Of a stretch of DNA of 64,000 nucleotides, positions 1-8,293 are shown piece after piece (within the stretch, counting starts at the first letter, position 1; the number at the start of each line of letters is the position of its first letter). The DNA is taken from positions 1 through 64,000 of the forward strand of contig JAPKMW010000067.1 of the NCBI GenBank assembly GCA_026645575.1, in the 5' to 3' direction. The stretch comes from Caldilineaceae bacterium (GTDB lineage Bacteria > Chloroflexota > Anaerolineae > Caldilineales > Caldilineaceae). The translations under genes and the position numbers were made by a program. Below the pieces are notes generated by a model. The model was not told where the DNA came from and made no database searches. It worked only from the letters and a program-made list of their open reading frames with translations.

Positions 1-234
1 GAGCGCCGCCACCACTGCCCCAGCCGCACCCGTCACGCTGCTAATCACAATCGACACCACCGGCGAGACTGACAGCCCCGCCAGCCAGCCAATGCCAAAC
101 CCAGTCACCACCAGGGCGGTGATGACGCCAAGACGCGCTTTCGTGGCTTCGGAGAGACCCATGCGAATGCTCTTTTCACTACTCGATTTGTTACGTTGCG
201 ATTTGGTACGTTGCTTGGATCGACGCACCGTCAT
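1..234 (-). CDS. Partial membrane protein, N-terminus only
   Basis: An open frame runs on the minus strand from an ATG at 234 to the window edge (78 codons, no stop). The first ~30 residues are very basic (MTVRRSKQRTKSQRNK). A hydrophobic stretch then follows at about residues 36-55, and a second small-residue-rich hydrophobic stretch runs into the edge. This fits a short cytoplasmic tail followed by membrane segments. A second in-frame ATG lies at 162 (MGLSEATK). No Shine-Dalgarno sequence is obvious before either start. The family cannot be named because the rest lies outside the window. Confidence 0.55.
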   Translation of the reverse strand, partial: MTVRRSKQRTKSQRNKSSSEKSIRMGLSEATKARLGVITALVVTGFGIGWLAGLSVSPVVSIVISSVTGAAGAVVAAL

Positions 235-371
235 GGTGCCAGAGGAACGTTGCCAACCAGCGATGATCGGTTGATGATGGGTTGGCTTAGGTTAATGGTA
301 TTGCTGTTAATGGCTATTATAGAGATCTGGAGAATCGTTGTCAACTCCAACTTTCTTGAAAAACGGTTTTG

Positions 372-380
372 TGATAAAAT
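372..380 (+). promoter_or_regulatory. Candidate extended -10 promoter
   Basis: TG-A-TAAAAT matches the extended -10 pattern TGnTAnAAT and lies 53 nt before the Uma2 start. No good -35 is visible, which extended -10 promoters tolerate. Inferred only from sequence. Confidence 0.3.
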
Positions 381-432
381 CAACATAACCATATCGTAAA
401 CGGTGGGGTTGTGACAAAAAGCGAGGGTTCTT

Positions 433-1041
433 ATGCATACAATCGAAAAAACACCAGATTCACCGGTTGTCACCGGCGCTCTTGGGTGGCCGTCTCAGGG
501 AGCGTGGACCTATGCTGATTATCTACGCTTGCCCGAGGATGATAAGCGTTATGAAATCATTGAAGGAGTGCTCTACGTGGCCAACGCCCCGACACCAGAA
601 CACCAGTTTACCGTGACGGAATTAATCTTTCACCTCCGGCAACATGTCAGCACCCACAATCTTGGCATTGTTCTACCAGCGCCGGTCGAAGTACACCTAG
701 CGGAAACAACAAAGCCCGTGCAACCCGATCTCATTTTTGTTCCCAGAGAGCGCCAACCGGCGCGGGGTGTTCGTTTTATTGAAGGCGCGCCAGCGTTAGT
801 GATTGAAGTCGTCTCTCCTACTTCGATTCAGCGTGATCGCAAGGTGAAATATGATCTTTACGAGCGGTATGGCGTAGCTGAGTATTGGATTGTTGATCCA
901 CGAACCCGTTCGGTGGAAGTCTACACTTGGTCGAATGGTGAATATGCTCTTTTTGGGCAGTTTGTTGGTGGGGAAATTATAGAATCAAAGGTGCTGAGCG
1001 GGTTGCGTATTCAGACCGATCTGCTCTTTTACACTGGCTAA
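433..1041 (+). CDS. Uma2 family protein (DUF820, restriction-endonuclease fold)
   Basis: A 202-residue protein of the Uma2/DUF820 family, which has a PD-(D/E)XK-like fold. The family hallmarks are visible: YEIIEG (E44), QPDLIFV with the PD pair at 98-99, ALVIEVVSPTS with E125, and KVKYDLYERYGVAEYWIVD with K137/K139. All presumed catalytic positions are present, so it may be an active nuclease, although the biological role of the family is unknown. It is very abundant in cyanobacteria and Chloroflexota. It appears monocistronic and converges on recJ. A second Uma2 protein lies at 49113-49973. Confidence 0.85.
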   Translation: MHTIEKTPDSPVVTGALGWPSQGAWTYADYLRLPEDDKRYEIIEGVLYVANAPTPEHQFTVTELIFHLRQHVSTHNLGIVLPAPVEVHLAETTKPVQPDLIFVPRERQPARGVRFIEGAPALVIEVVSPTSIQRDRKVKYDLYERYGVAEYWIVDPRTRSVEVYTWSNGEYALFGQFVGGEIIESKVLSGLRIQTDLLFYTG

Positions 1042-1128
1042 CTTTGCTGATCTACAATAAATCCCAAGTAGATTATTATAATCGGCATGGTGCTTATTTG
1101 CTGGCTACGCGCCAACCATCAACCATTC

Positions 1129-3603
1129 TTACAACCCCAGTTCCTTCACCGTCGTCCGCAGAAAGAAACGCCGATAGGCCCGCACCTCTGCCAGTTGTTC
1201 ATCCAGTTCCGATTGCAACAACTCGCGATTTTCCCGCTGCTCGCTGCCACTGCCGGACGCAATATGCACCGTATCGGCTGGCGTGCCTTCCGGGTCCCAG
1301 TCGATCAGGCGGACTTGCCCGCGGCTGTCCAACCAGAGCAGGCTCTGACGAATCACCGCTTCGGTGGTGCCCAGGCGCGCCGCCATGCGATTGATTTGGA
1401 GCAAGCCATCGCGTTGCAACGCATACTTACACATGCCGGCCACATTGCGCAGGATGCCGGGCAGCGAATCGTCACTGGTTTGCTGCCCACACAGGTAGAT
1501 GACGGCTGGTTTGGTTGTCTCGGCTAACCAGTGCAGCAACTCCGGCGACGGGGGGATGCTCCATAGCACAAGGGCTTGCCCTGGTTGTGTTTGCAGTAGA
1601 TTCATGCGTGCGCTGTACGCAATGGTGCTGCCTTGATAGCCCAAGTTGACCCCCTCGGCATACCAAAGCGCTTGGGCTGGTTGTGGTAATGCGGCCAGCG
1701 TAAGCGGCTGGTTGCGCAAATCCTCAATGCGCCACTGGGGTCCCAGCCCTGGTCGCACAACGACGGTGGCTTCCTGTGCCGGTCGAATGGCGACAAAGCT
1801 CAGTTGGAGATTGCGTTCGCCCCGGTATTCGTTAATGCCGATCGTATAGACCAGATCGACCGGCCCTGCCGGCAACTCAACATCGGCGCCATTAAACCAG
1901 ATAACCGGCGCTTTGGCTCCGTCGGCGCTCTGGACGGTCAGCTTGCGATGGGTGCCTTCGCGCCCTAAGCGGCGATCTTCAATCACGGTCAACCCGCTGC
2001 TCAAAAATTGGGGTGTGGGGTTGCCATTGCCAAAGGGGCCAAGGCGTTGCAACTCTTCGGCCAGGGTCAAACTGACTTGGTTGAGTGGCGCTTCGGCATC
2101 AATTTGTAGACCGGTGGGGATGCTGTCGTCGCGATGCAACTCGATCTGGCGGCTCAACTCGCGACGAAAAGCGTCAATATTTTCCGGCAACAACCCCAAC
2201 CCTGCCGCCCCCGGATGACCGCCGTGATGGAGCAGTAGATGGCTACAAGCAGCAATCGACCCGCCAATATCAACACCGGTAATGCTGCGGGCGCTCCCGC
2301 GCGCGGCTTCTCCTGGCGGCGTCAAAAGAAGAACCGTTGGCTTGCCAAATTCTTCCACCAACCGTGACGCCACAATGCCGACAATCCCGGCGTGCCAGTT
2401 GGGGTGGGCCAACACCAGCCCATTGTAGTCGAGCAATTTCGGGTCACGGTCGATCATGTCCATCGCTGCCGCCGTGATCTGGCTGGTGAGGACGCGCCGC
2501 TCCTGGTTGAGCCGTTCCATCTTGCCGGCCAAAGTTTGGGCGCGGATAATGTCGCGCGTGGTCAGGAGTTCGACGGCGACGGTGGCATCTTCCAAACGGC
2601 CCAGGGCATTCATGCGCGGCCCTAGTTGAAAACCGATGCTGTCGGCGTCTACCGTTTCCGGGTTCAGCCGCGCCGTCTCCATGAGGACACGCAAGCCAAT
2701 GCGCTTGGTGTTGCGCAGCTTTTCCAGCCCCAGTTGTAACAGATACCGCGCATCATTGACCTGTTCCGCCACGTCGGCCACAATACCGAGCGCCACCAGA
2801 TCGAGAAATTCGCTCTCTTCGCCACCGCGCCCAGCGAGGTGGTAAAGCTGCTGCATCAACTTGTAGGCCACACCCACACCAGGCAGCGTGCGCAACGGGT
2901 CACCAAGCGGTTGGAATTTGGGATTGACGATAGCGTCAGCGAAACGGACAGAGACGTGTTGCGTGTTGCGGGTTGCGTGTTGCGGGTTGCGTAATTCGTA
3001 ATTCGTAATTCGTAATTCTTGATTTTTAATTCCCCATAGTTGATCAACGCCAGGGGTTAGACCATCAAATTCAGCGGTGAGGTCGTGGTGGTCGGTGATG
3101 ACGACGGTGAGGCCGTGGGCTTTGGCCAGGGTGACGCCTTCGGTATCGGCGATGCCGGTGTCACAGGTGAGCAGCAGGTCAATAGGGAAGGTAGGGTCGG
3201 CCAGCTTTTCCTGGAGCTTGGGGGGACGGATGCCGTGACCTTCGGTGAAGCGGTTGGGAACATGAAAGCGCACCCGGTCAACACCAGCCAATTTTTGCAA
3301 GGCGGCCACCAGCAGTGACGTACTCGTCTGCCCGTCAACATCAAAATCGCCCCAGACAAAAATATTTTTGCCGGCCTGGATGGTATCATGAAGAATTTGC
3401 GCCGCTTGGTTTACACCTACCAGGGCAGTTGGCGGCGCGGGTGCATAGTGACCAGGATTGAGAAAGGCGCGCGCTTTTTCCGGTGTATCAATGCCCCGTT
3501 GCGCCAACAGTTGGGCGACCAAGGGATGACCGCCGACCAGGGACACTAATTCCGGGGAAGGCGTGGTTGGTGGAACAATTGTCCAAGACCGCTTCAAAGT
3601 CAC
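1129..3603 (-). CDS. recJ: Single-stranded-DNA-specific exonuclease RecJ
   Basis: RecJ is a DHH-family 5'-3' ssDNA exonuclease used in recombination, mismatch and base-excision repair. Visible motifs are GDFDVDG (85-91), CDTG (147-150), the DHH triad (171-173), LGIVADVAE, GPRMNALGR, HPNWHAGIVGIVASR and the DHHA1 signature HHGGHPGAAG. At 824 residues it is much longer than E. coli RecJ (577); a C-terminal extension of ~250 residues ends in a winged-helix-like stretch and a charged helix. Residues ~191-216 are encoded by a short-word repeat (2955-3033) inserted in frame between DHH and the AIVNP strand. The GTG start is supported by AGGA just upstream. Confidence 0.93.
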   Translation of the reverse strand: MTLKRSWTIVPPTTPSPELVSLVGGHPLVAQLLAQRGIDTPEKARAFLNPGHYAPAPPTALVGVNQAAQILHDTIQAGKNIFVWGDFDVDGQTSTSLLVAALQKLAGVDRVRFHVPNRFTEGHGIRPPKLQEKLADPTFPIDLLLTCDTGIADTEGVTLAKAHGLTVVITDHHDLTAEFDGLTPGVDQLWGIKNQELRITNYELRNPQHATRNTQHVSVRFADAIVNPKFQPLGDPLRTLPGVGVAYKLMQQLYHLAGRGGEESEFLDLVALGIVADVAEQVNDARYLLQLGLEKLRNTKRIGLRVLMETARLNPETVDADSIGFQLGPRMNALGRLEDATVAVELLTTRDIIRAQTLAGKMERLNQERRVLTSQITAAAMDMIDRDPKLLDYNGLVLAHPNWHAGIVGIVASRLVEEFGKPTVLLLTPPGEAARGSARSITGVDIGGSIAACSHLLLHHGGHPGAAGLGLLPENIDAFRRELSRQIELHRDDSIPTGLQIDAEAPLNQVSLTLAEELQRLGPFGNGNPTPQFLSSGLTVIEDRRLGREGTHRKLTVQSADGAKAPVIWFNGADVELPAGPVDLVYTIGINEYRGERNLQLSFVAIRPAQEATVVVRPGLGPQWRIEDLRNQPLTLAALPQPAQALWYAEGVNLGYQGSTIAYSARMNLLQTQPGQALVLWSIPPSPELLHWLAETTKPAVIYLCGQQTSDDSLPGILRNVAGMCKYALQRDGLLQINRMAARLGTTEAVIRQSLLWLDSRGQVRLIDWDPEGTPADTVHIASGSGSEQRENRELLQSELDEQLAEVRAYRRFFLRTTVKELGL
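2955..3033 (-). repeat. Heptamer repeat tract inside recJ
   Basis: Two blocks of 7-nt words lie side by side: GCGTGTT/GCGGGTT (about five copies) and CGTAATT (four copies plus a degenerate tail). The tract has no stop in the recJ frame and encodes peptide words such as ELRITNYELR and QHATRNTQH. The same two words make up the elements at 9464-9518, 22290-22325 and 41877-41912. Confidence 0.9.
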
Positions 3604-3649
3604 ATTTCCTGATAAAATAGCGTTTTGTAAACCGCGTCTTGCTCGAGTG

Positions 3650-3731
3650 ACTCGTCCCGTAGGGACGCTTGAGTTTAGGGACGGATATGAGCTTTTCCCT
3701 TCCTAAACTCAGCCGTCTCTACGGGACGAGT
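3650..3731. repeat. Inverted repeat, CCCGTAGGGACG family
   Basis: The arms ACTCGTCCCGTAGGGACG and CGTCTCTACGGGACGAGT, extended by TTGAGTTTAGG and CCTAAACTCA, form a long imperfect hairpin between recJ and the nuclease gene. Related words occur as a half element at 16278-16306 and as a perfect hairpin at 33173-33222. Confidence 0.8.
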
Positions 3732-3761
3732 TGGCTATCTATCTCAAGTCCGCTTTACAAA

Positions 3762-4646
3762 CTAAAATGCCAGTTCCTCTACATCGGCCAGGGTAAATTC
3801 CAGCGCGCTTTCAATGTCCACGGCAAAAAACTCTTCGGTATCCACCAATTCGTTCAAATCCCCGGCGGCGACGCCACGGTTGCATCGGCTGCGATAGATG
3901 CAATAGCTACAAAAGCGTTTCCGGTTGATCTCGGTATCGGGCGTTTTGGGGAAGTCGGCCTCGGTGCGACCGGCCAGAATGGCGCTTACAAGCTCTTGCA
4001 ATTGAGCTTCGGTGGCCTCATGCTGGGCGCGATCGTAGCGAAAAACCACCGGCTGACCAGGCGCAGCGGTGAACCAATAGCGCATCTCCACCTGTTCCGG
4101 CTGCACCGGTCCCCACGGCAAGCCGGCGCTGGCTTCCACCAACACATAGGGGTAGACCAGCGTCTGCATTCGGCGGCGGAGGATGTGCGGTTCGGTGCGC
4201 TGGCGCGAGGTTTTCCAGTCTACAATCACTACCCGACCATCGCTGTCAGCAGTAATCAAGTCAAACTTGGCCGCCAGCCGGTAGCCACCCAGCGGAATGG
4301 TGAGGACACGCTCGGTCTCGATAAAGCTTTTGGGCAGGTCGGTGGGGCGATGACGCAAATAGGCGTCAAACCAACCTGCCAGCGGTTGTTCCAGCCCATA
4401 GGCCAGGTATTCGGCATCAATGCCAATTTCGGCGCGCTGGATGAGCAGATGCAAGTTGGCGCCCAGCCGCATCAATTGCTCATACTCCTGCACCGGTGAC
4501 GCTTCGACCGCCGGCCAGGGCAATTGCTCGGCATAGGCCAGCCAGAAGCGTCGCGGGCAATCTTCAAACGCCTGCAAGCTGGATTGGCTAAAGGCAAAAG
4601 TATCGGGTAGAGGTGAATTGCGCGTAGTCATGAATTGATTGATCAT
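3762..4646 (-). CDS. PD-(D/E)XK nuclease with Fe-S cysteine set (AddB/Cas4-like)
   Basis: A 294-residue stand-alone nuclease-domain protein. The N-terminal motif SQSSLQAFEDCPRRF carries C30. The active-site core is D129 (AAKFDL), D143 and K145 in VIVDWKTS. Near the C-terminus, CSYCIYRSRC gives C246, C249 and C255. One cysteine before and three after the nuclease core is the 4Fe-4S arrangement of AddB and Cas4 nucleases. There is no cas gene or AddA helicase nearby. It shares a strand with recJ, so a repair role is plausible but inferred. The ATG at 4646 coincides with the predicted transcription start (leaderless); the ATG at 4631 (MTTRNSPLP) is an equally good start, and the frame is open further upstream. 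Confidence 0.8.
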   Translation of the reverse strand: MINQFMTTRNSPLPDTFAFSQSSLQAFEDCPRRFWLAYAEQLPWPAVEASPVQEYEQLMRLGANLHLLIQRAEIGIDAEYLAYGLEQPLAGWFDAYLRHRPTDLPKSFIETERVLTIPLGGYRLAAKFDLITADSDGRVVIVDWKTSRQRTEPHILRRRMQTLVYPYVLVEASAGLPWGPVQPEQVEMRYWFTAAPGQPVVFRYDRAQHEATEAQLQELVSAILAGRTEADFPKTPDTEINRKRFCSYCIYRSRCNRGVAAGDLNELVDTEEFFAVDIESALEFTLADVEELAF

Positions 4647-4652
4647 GGCTCT

Positions 4653-4681
4653 ATTATAAGGGGCATTGGTAAATTCTTCAA
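4653..4681 (-). promoter_or_regulatory. Sigma70-type promoter of the nuclease gene
   Basis: On the minus strand, TTGAAG (4676-4681), a 17-nt spacer and a perfect TATAAT (4653-4658). Transcription would start at about 4646, on the A of an ATG, suggesting a leaderless message or translation from the ATG at 4631. Confidence 0.55.
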
Positions 4682-4707
4682 TTTGTTGGCGATCAAGTAT
4701 ACTCATG

Positions 4708-4740
4708 GGGTTGGGTATTGGCTATTAGGTATTGGGTATG
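4708..4740 (+). repeat. Half element of the GGGTATTGG family
   Basis: Words TTGGGTATTGG, CTATTAGGTATTGGGTATG in near-tandem array. It is one arm of the type seen as a full inverted repeat at 54860-54946. Its last three bases form the ATG of the glycosyltransferase gene. Confidence 0.75.
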
Positions 4741-5901
4741 TTACGAATTGCCTTTGTTGCCCCCTTTGGGTTAGGACAGAAAACAACGGTGTGGGCGCGC
4801 ACGTTGCCATTGGCGCGCTTTTTGGCGCGACAAGGACACGCCGTCGCTGTTTTGATCCCGCCGTGGGATACGCCTGCGGATGCCGGGAAAGTTTGGACGG
4901 ATGAAGACGTACAGGTGGTTAATGTTAGCTTGGGGGGTGGGATTCCCCTGACCGTTGGCCGGTTGCTGCGCCGGCTTGACGCCTTTCAACCCCACGTTGT
5001 GCATATTGTGAAGCCGCGCGCTCATGCCGGGTTGGTTCAGTGGTTCCTCTGGCAGCGGCGACACATGATAGGCAGCAGACCGCGCCTCTTGCTCGATGTC
5101 GATGATTGGGAACAGGCATGGGCGGCCATCAATCATTACAACCCGTTTGTGGCGCGTTTCCTGGCCTGGCAGGAAGAGTGGGGGATTCGTCACGCTGATG
5201 GGATTACAGCGGCCAGTCATTGGCTGGTTGACCGTGTGCAGCACTACGCCCCACAGACGCCGGTCTGTTATTTGCCCAATGGGGTAGTGGCGCCGGCTAC
5301 CTCCCCTGGAACGGTGGCAAGCCCAGCCGAAGGCGAGAACGTGTTATTTTTCAGTCGCTATGTTGAGGTGCAGCCGACATGGTTGGCCGAATTTTGGTGC
5401 GCTTTGGTGCAGATGCGCCCCCAAGCCCGGCTTACAGTTTTTGGTGATCCGCTAACGCCGGGGCGCTCTAGCCTTTTTCAGACGAGCATGACAACTCACT
5501 GTCAGACCGCAGCTCAACATGTCACCTGGTTGCCCTATGAGGCAAAGATGATGCCCCGGCTAATCGCGGAGAGCGGCTGTGTCATTTTCCCCTCGGAGAA
5601 AACGCCCTTGCATGAAGCCAAGTGCAGCGTGCGATTGGCGACAACCTTGTTGCAGGGCGCCCCTGTTGTTGCCAGCGCCGTGGGGGAACAAGCGCACTAT
5701 GGCGCTGCCAGCGCCGCTCATTTGGTTGCTGCCACCGCAACCCCAACTGAATTTGCTGCGGCTGTCGCCCAAGTACTTGCTGATCCTGCCCGTCAGTCTG
5801 ATTTACGTCAACAAGGGCGACAACGTTTGTTGGAAACCTATGATTGGGCCAGGTTGGGGGCAACGCTGGAACAGTTTTATGGCAAAATGGCAAAATCGTG
5901 A
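4738..5901 (+). CDS. Glycosyltransferase, GT4-like (GT-B fold)
   Basis: A 387-residue protein read as a GT-B glycosyltransferase. The N-terminal half begins MLRIAFVAPFGLGQ (Rossmann strand) and contains PHVVHIVKPR. The C-terminal donor-binding half has VLFFSRY, LTVFGDP, an FPSEKTPLHEAKCSVR stretch where GT4 enzymes carry the E-x7-E type motif, and GAPVVAS. Acceptor and sugar are unknown. The ATG at 4738 lies at the end of a repeat arm, so no normal Shine-Dalgarno sequence precedes it; an in-frame TTG lies at 4732. It is divergent from the nuclease gene and converges on trmI. Confidence 0.75.
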   Translation: MLRIAFVAPFGLGQKTTVWARTLPLARFLARQGHAVAVLIPPWDTPADAGKVWTDEDVQVVNVSLGGGIPLTVGRLLRRLDAFQPHVVHIVKPRAHAGLVQWFLWQRRHMIGSRPRLLLDVDDWEQAWAAINHYNPFVARFLAWQEEWGIRHADGITAASHWLVDRVQHYAPQTPVCYLPNGVVAPATSPGTVASPAEGENVLFFSRYVEVQPTWLAEFWCALVQMRPQARLTVFGDPLTPGRSSLFQTSMTTHCQTAAQHVTWLPYEAKMMPRLIAESGCVIFPSEKTPLHEAKCSVRLATTLLQGAPVVASAVGEQAHYGAASAAHLVAATATPTEFAAAVAQVLADPARQSDLRQQGRQRLLETYDWARLGATLEQFYGKMAKS

Positions 5902-5915
5902 GGTAGGGTCGTTGC

Positions 5916-6893
5916 TCACCCCGGCAACGGCAGGCGCGGGTACTTCTTGCCGTCCGGATTGCCTTCAACCGCGCGCCGTTCCGCTTCTGCCGCCACCTCG
6001 GCTTCAAATTGCTTGCGGGCGCGATAGCGTTGCCGCTCTTTGGCCAGCCAGAGCGTAGCGTCAACGCTTTTGGTCACTGGGCGGGCAAAGACCAAATAGC
6101 CGGTGTGCGCTGTCATGGTGTCAACGGGGCGCAAGCGATCCGGCACTGGTTTGTAGCCGCGCACAAGCACCTCGTCAATGCTAATGTCCATAAAATGTTC
6201 CCGTTCCAGCCCATAAAGCAATTCGCTCACCTGGTTGGTGGTGGGCAGCAGGCTGGCAAAGAAGCCACCAGGGCGCAGCGAGGCGCGCACTTGCTCTAAG
6301 AAGCGCCAAGGCTCGCGCAGATCCAGCACCAGGGCATCGACATCGGTTTGCTGGAAACCATCCTCGACCGACCCGTGAAAGCACTGAACATAAGGGCGCA
6401 TCCCCACCCGTTCCAGGTTGCGCTGCGCCAGTTGATAGTTGTCAATGCGCGATTCATAGGTGTAGACAATGCCTGTCGGCGCAACAGCCCAGGCCAGGGC
6501 GACCGTCAGGCCGCCGCTGCCTGTTCCTGCTTCGATCACCCGGCAGCCGGCGCGTAGACCCATGCGATGCACCAGATAGGCGGCATCTTTGGGATAGATA
6601 ATCTGGGTGCCGCGCCGGAGGTGGCTCATTAGATCATGGAGGCCAGGCACCAGCAGCAACGCCGAATGGCCTAATTGACTGCGCACTTCGTCCCCCCAAG
6701 CGCGGCCAATGAGATCATCATGGACATAGATCCCTTGGTGGGTGTGGTGTTCCTGGCGTGGTTGCAGGGTGATCAGATAGCGCTTCTCGTCGGAAGTCAC
6801 CAATAGGACTAAATCGCCAGCCGCAAGCTGATTGCTATGGGGGCGAAACCAACTGGACAGTTCAGATTGGGCAGGTATGGAATGTTCGGTCAA
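5916..6893 (-). CDS. trmI: tRNA (adenine-58-N1)-methyltransferase TrmI-like
   Basis: A Rossmann methyltransferase that would methylate A58 in the tRNA T-loop using SAM. It has the N-terminal beta domain typical of TrmI, then GTQIIYPKDAAYLV, the SAM-binding VIEAGTGSGGLTVAL (~119-132), YTYESR (acidic SAM ribose ligand) and DALVLDLREPW (motif IV, LD-EPW in the family). At 325 residues it is longer than bacterial TrmI (~250-280), owing to a basic C-terminal tail (KKYPRLPLPG). The start is probably TTG at 6893; no ATG gives a full domain. Confidence 0.88.
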   Translation of the reverse strand: MTEHSIPAQSELSSWFRPHSNQLAAGDLVLLVTSDEKRYLITLQPRQEHHTHQGIYVHDDLIGRAWGDEVRSQLGHSALLLVPGLHDLMSHLRRGTQIIYPKDAAYLVHRMGLRAGCRVIEAGTGSGGLTVALAWAVAPTGIVYTYESRIDNYQLAQRNLERVGMRPYVQCFHGSVEDGFQQTDVDALVLDLREPWRFLEQVRASLRPGGFFASLLPTTNQVSELLYGLEREHFMDISIDEVLVRGYKPVPDRLRPVDTMTAHTGYLVFARPVTKSVDATLWLAKERQRYRARKQFEAEVAAEAERRAVEGNPDGKKYPRLPLPG

Positions 6894-6918
6894 GGTTGTC
6901 TTCGCAATCGTTTTATAA

Positions 6919-7010
6919 ACAGTAGGACAGTTAGGACAGTAGATCAGTAGGACAGTGCGTCGGTAAAGACTGTCCTACTGCTTCACTGTCTTACTGACCG
7001 ACTGTCTACT
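6919..7010. repeat. Inverted repeat, CAGTAGGA family, copy 1
   Basis: The left arm contains CAGTAGGACAGTTAGGACAGT; the right arm contains ACTGTCCTACTG and ACTGTCTTACTG. Arms are made of near-tandem 8-9 nt words. Other copies are at 31309-31396, 36074-36146 and 57635-57708. This one lies directly upstream of trmI, between divergent genes. Confidence 0.85.
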
Positions 7011-7064
7011 CTATCTTCAAGCGTACCATTATACTGCGTTTGCCGCAGAAAAGAAATTTTGGAA

Positions 7065-7093
7065 TTGACACAAGTCATAAGCCCGTGTAGAAT
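7065..7093 (+). promoter_or_regulatory. Strong sigma70-type promoter
   Basis: A perfect -35 TTGACA (7065-7070), a 17-nt spacer and TAGAAT (7088-7093, 5 of 6). It would give a ~130-nt leader before the lipoprotein gene at 7230. Confidence 0.65.
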
Positions 7094-7229
7094 GGCCTCA
7101 TCCCGATCAAGGGCGAAGATAAACTTTTACCTCGTTAGCTTCGCTTGTACCACCACGGATTATCCAAAATTACCTTAATCGCACATTGATCAGCTTTTAT
7201 GGATTGCTAAATCGAAGGAGGATGATTTC

Positions 7230-8204
7230 ATGCTCAGAAATAGACTGACTTTGGGCCTGTCGCTGTTACTGACGGCAACGCTGGGTGTTACGGCGTGCGC
7301 GCCACGAACTGGCGGCGGCGCGACTGCTACCGCTGGCGCCGATGCCCCATTGCTGGTTGACTTGCCCGCTATCGTGCTTGATTTTGACGCCGAAGGTAAA
7401 GCGTCGTTAGCCGGCGTACCTGTTGCCGATCTGAATCCTAGTCTGGCGGCGTTGGATGACGCCATTGGCCCCGAAACAGTTGCCATGTTCACCGAAGACA
7501 ATATCCAGCACATTCAAATTTCCACTACGCCAACTGGTATCGACATGCTGGTCAATGGGCAAGCGATTCCCTCGTTGGCCTGGGATGGCGAAAGTTTAGC
7601 CAATGCCCAACAACTCCTGACAGCCATGGACGATGCGAGTCTGGCAATGGTGCAGAGCCTGCTGCCCCAGATCGCCAATGTGGGCATCGGCGTCACCATG
7701 CGCTTCCCACCCAGCCAGGGCGCTGAATTGATTCCCCTCAGTGTGACCGGCGAAGGCAGCGCGGCTGAGAGTGCTGCCGCAGCGCAAGAAGCTTATTTGG
7801 CCCAAGCCGGCTCCCCTGCCCGCATCAACATCCCCATCACCTATGCCGCTGACGGTACTTTTAGCGTCGGCAACTTAACTGCCGAGCAGTTGACCGTCCT
7901 TGCTGGTGCGCCCATTGAAGGACTAACGCTCACCCCGGATCGCATTGCGCGCTACCAAAGCTGGGGCATCCAAACCTTTGGCGTGGCAACCGACAGTGAC
8001 GGGATTCACCTGACCCTGAACGGCACACCCTTGCCCCACATCAGTTGGGGTGATGGTAAACTGGCCTATGGCTTGACCCTCGCCCTCCAAACTGGCCTGG
8101 TGGGCAGTGGCGATGCCGGCGGTGATCTGATCGCTCTGATCGAAAGATTGCTCCCCATTATCCAAACATCCGAGGTCAATATCCTGATCACCTTCCCTGA
8201 GTAA
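7230..8204 (+). CDS. Lipoprotein with an internal duplication, function unknown
   Basis: A 324-residue secreted lipoprotein. The signal peptide ends at a lipobox (GVTAC). The mature part has two related halves. Half 1 contains IQISTTPTGIDMLVNGQAIP and SLAWDGESLANAQQLL; half 2 contains GVATDSDGIHLTLNGTPLP and HISWGDGKLAYGLTLAL. Each half pairs a beta-rich (V/L)NG(x)xxP turn with an aromatic W-x-G strand and a helix. I do not recognise a named family. The start is set by AAGGAGG 8 nt before the ATG, and a strong promoter lies at 7065-7093. A hairpin element follows the stop. Confidence 0.8.
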   Translation: MLRNRLTLGLSLLLTATLGVTACAPRTGGGATATAGADAPLLVDLPAIVLDFDAEGKASLAGVPVADLNPSLAALDDAIGPETVAMFTEDNIQHIQISTTPTGIDMLVNGQAIPSLAWDGESLANAQQLLTAMDDASLAMVQSLLPQIANVGIGVTMRFPPSQGAELIPLSVTGEGSAAESAAAAQEAYLAQAGSPARINIPITYAADGTFSVGNLTAEQLTVLAGAPIEGLTLTPDRIARYQSWGIQTFGVATDSDGIHLTLNGTPLPHISWGDGKLAYGLTLALQTGLVGSGDAGGDLIALIERLLPIIQTSEVNILITFPE

Positions 8205-8220
8205 GGGAGAGCGTCTTCTC

Positions 8221-8289
8221 TGACAAGGTGAAGGGGTGACACGGTGATTGAACTTGTCGAAATCACCGTGTCACCCCTTCACCTTGTCA
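8221..8289. repeat. Perfect hairpin, GTGACA family with CTTGTCGA loop, copy 1
   Basis: Two perfect 29-nt arms (8221-8249 and 8261-8289) flank the 11-nt loop GAACTTGTCGA. A second copy at 63436-63502 has a different stem but nearly the same loop. It lies between convergent genes and could act as a two-way terminator, although it lacks a U-run. Confidence 0.9.
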
Positions 8290-8293
8290 AAGA

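Noticed and set aside
2955..3033. Tandem words in recJ as a CRISPR array
   Set aside because: Units are 7 nt with no spacers, inside a coding frame; no cas genes are in the window.
3669..4499. 276-codon plus-strand open frame
   Set aside because: Antisense to the PD-(D/E)XK nuclease gene, whose motifs are complete; begins inside an inverted repeat.
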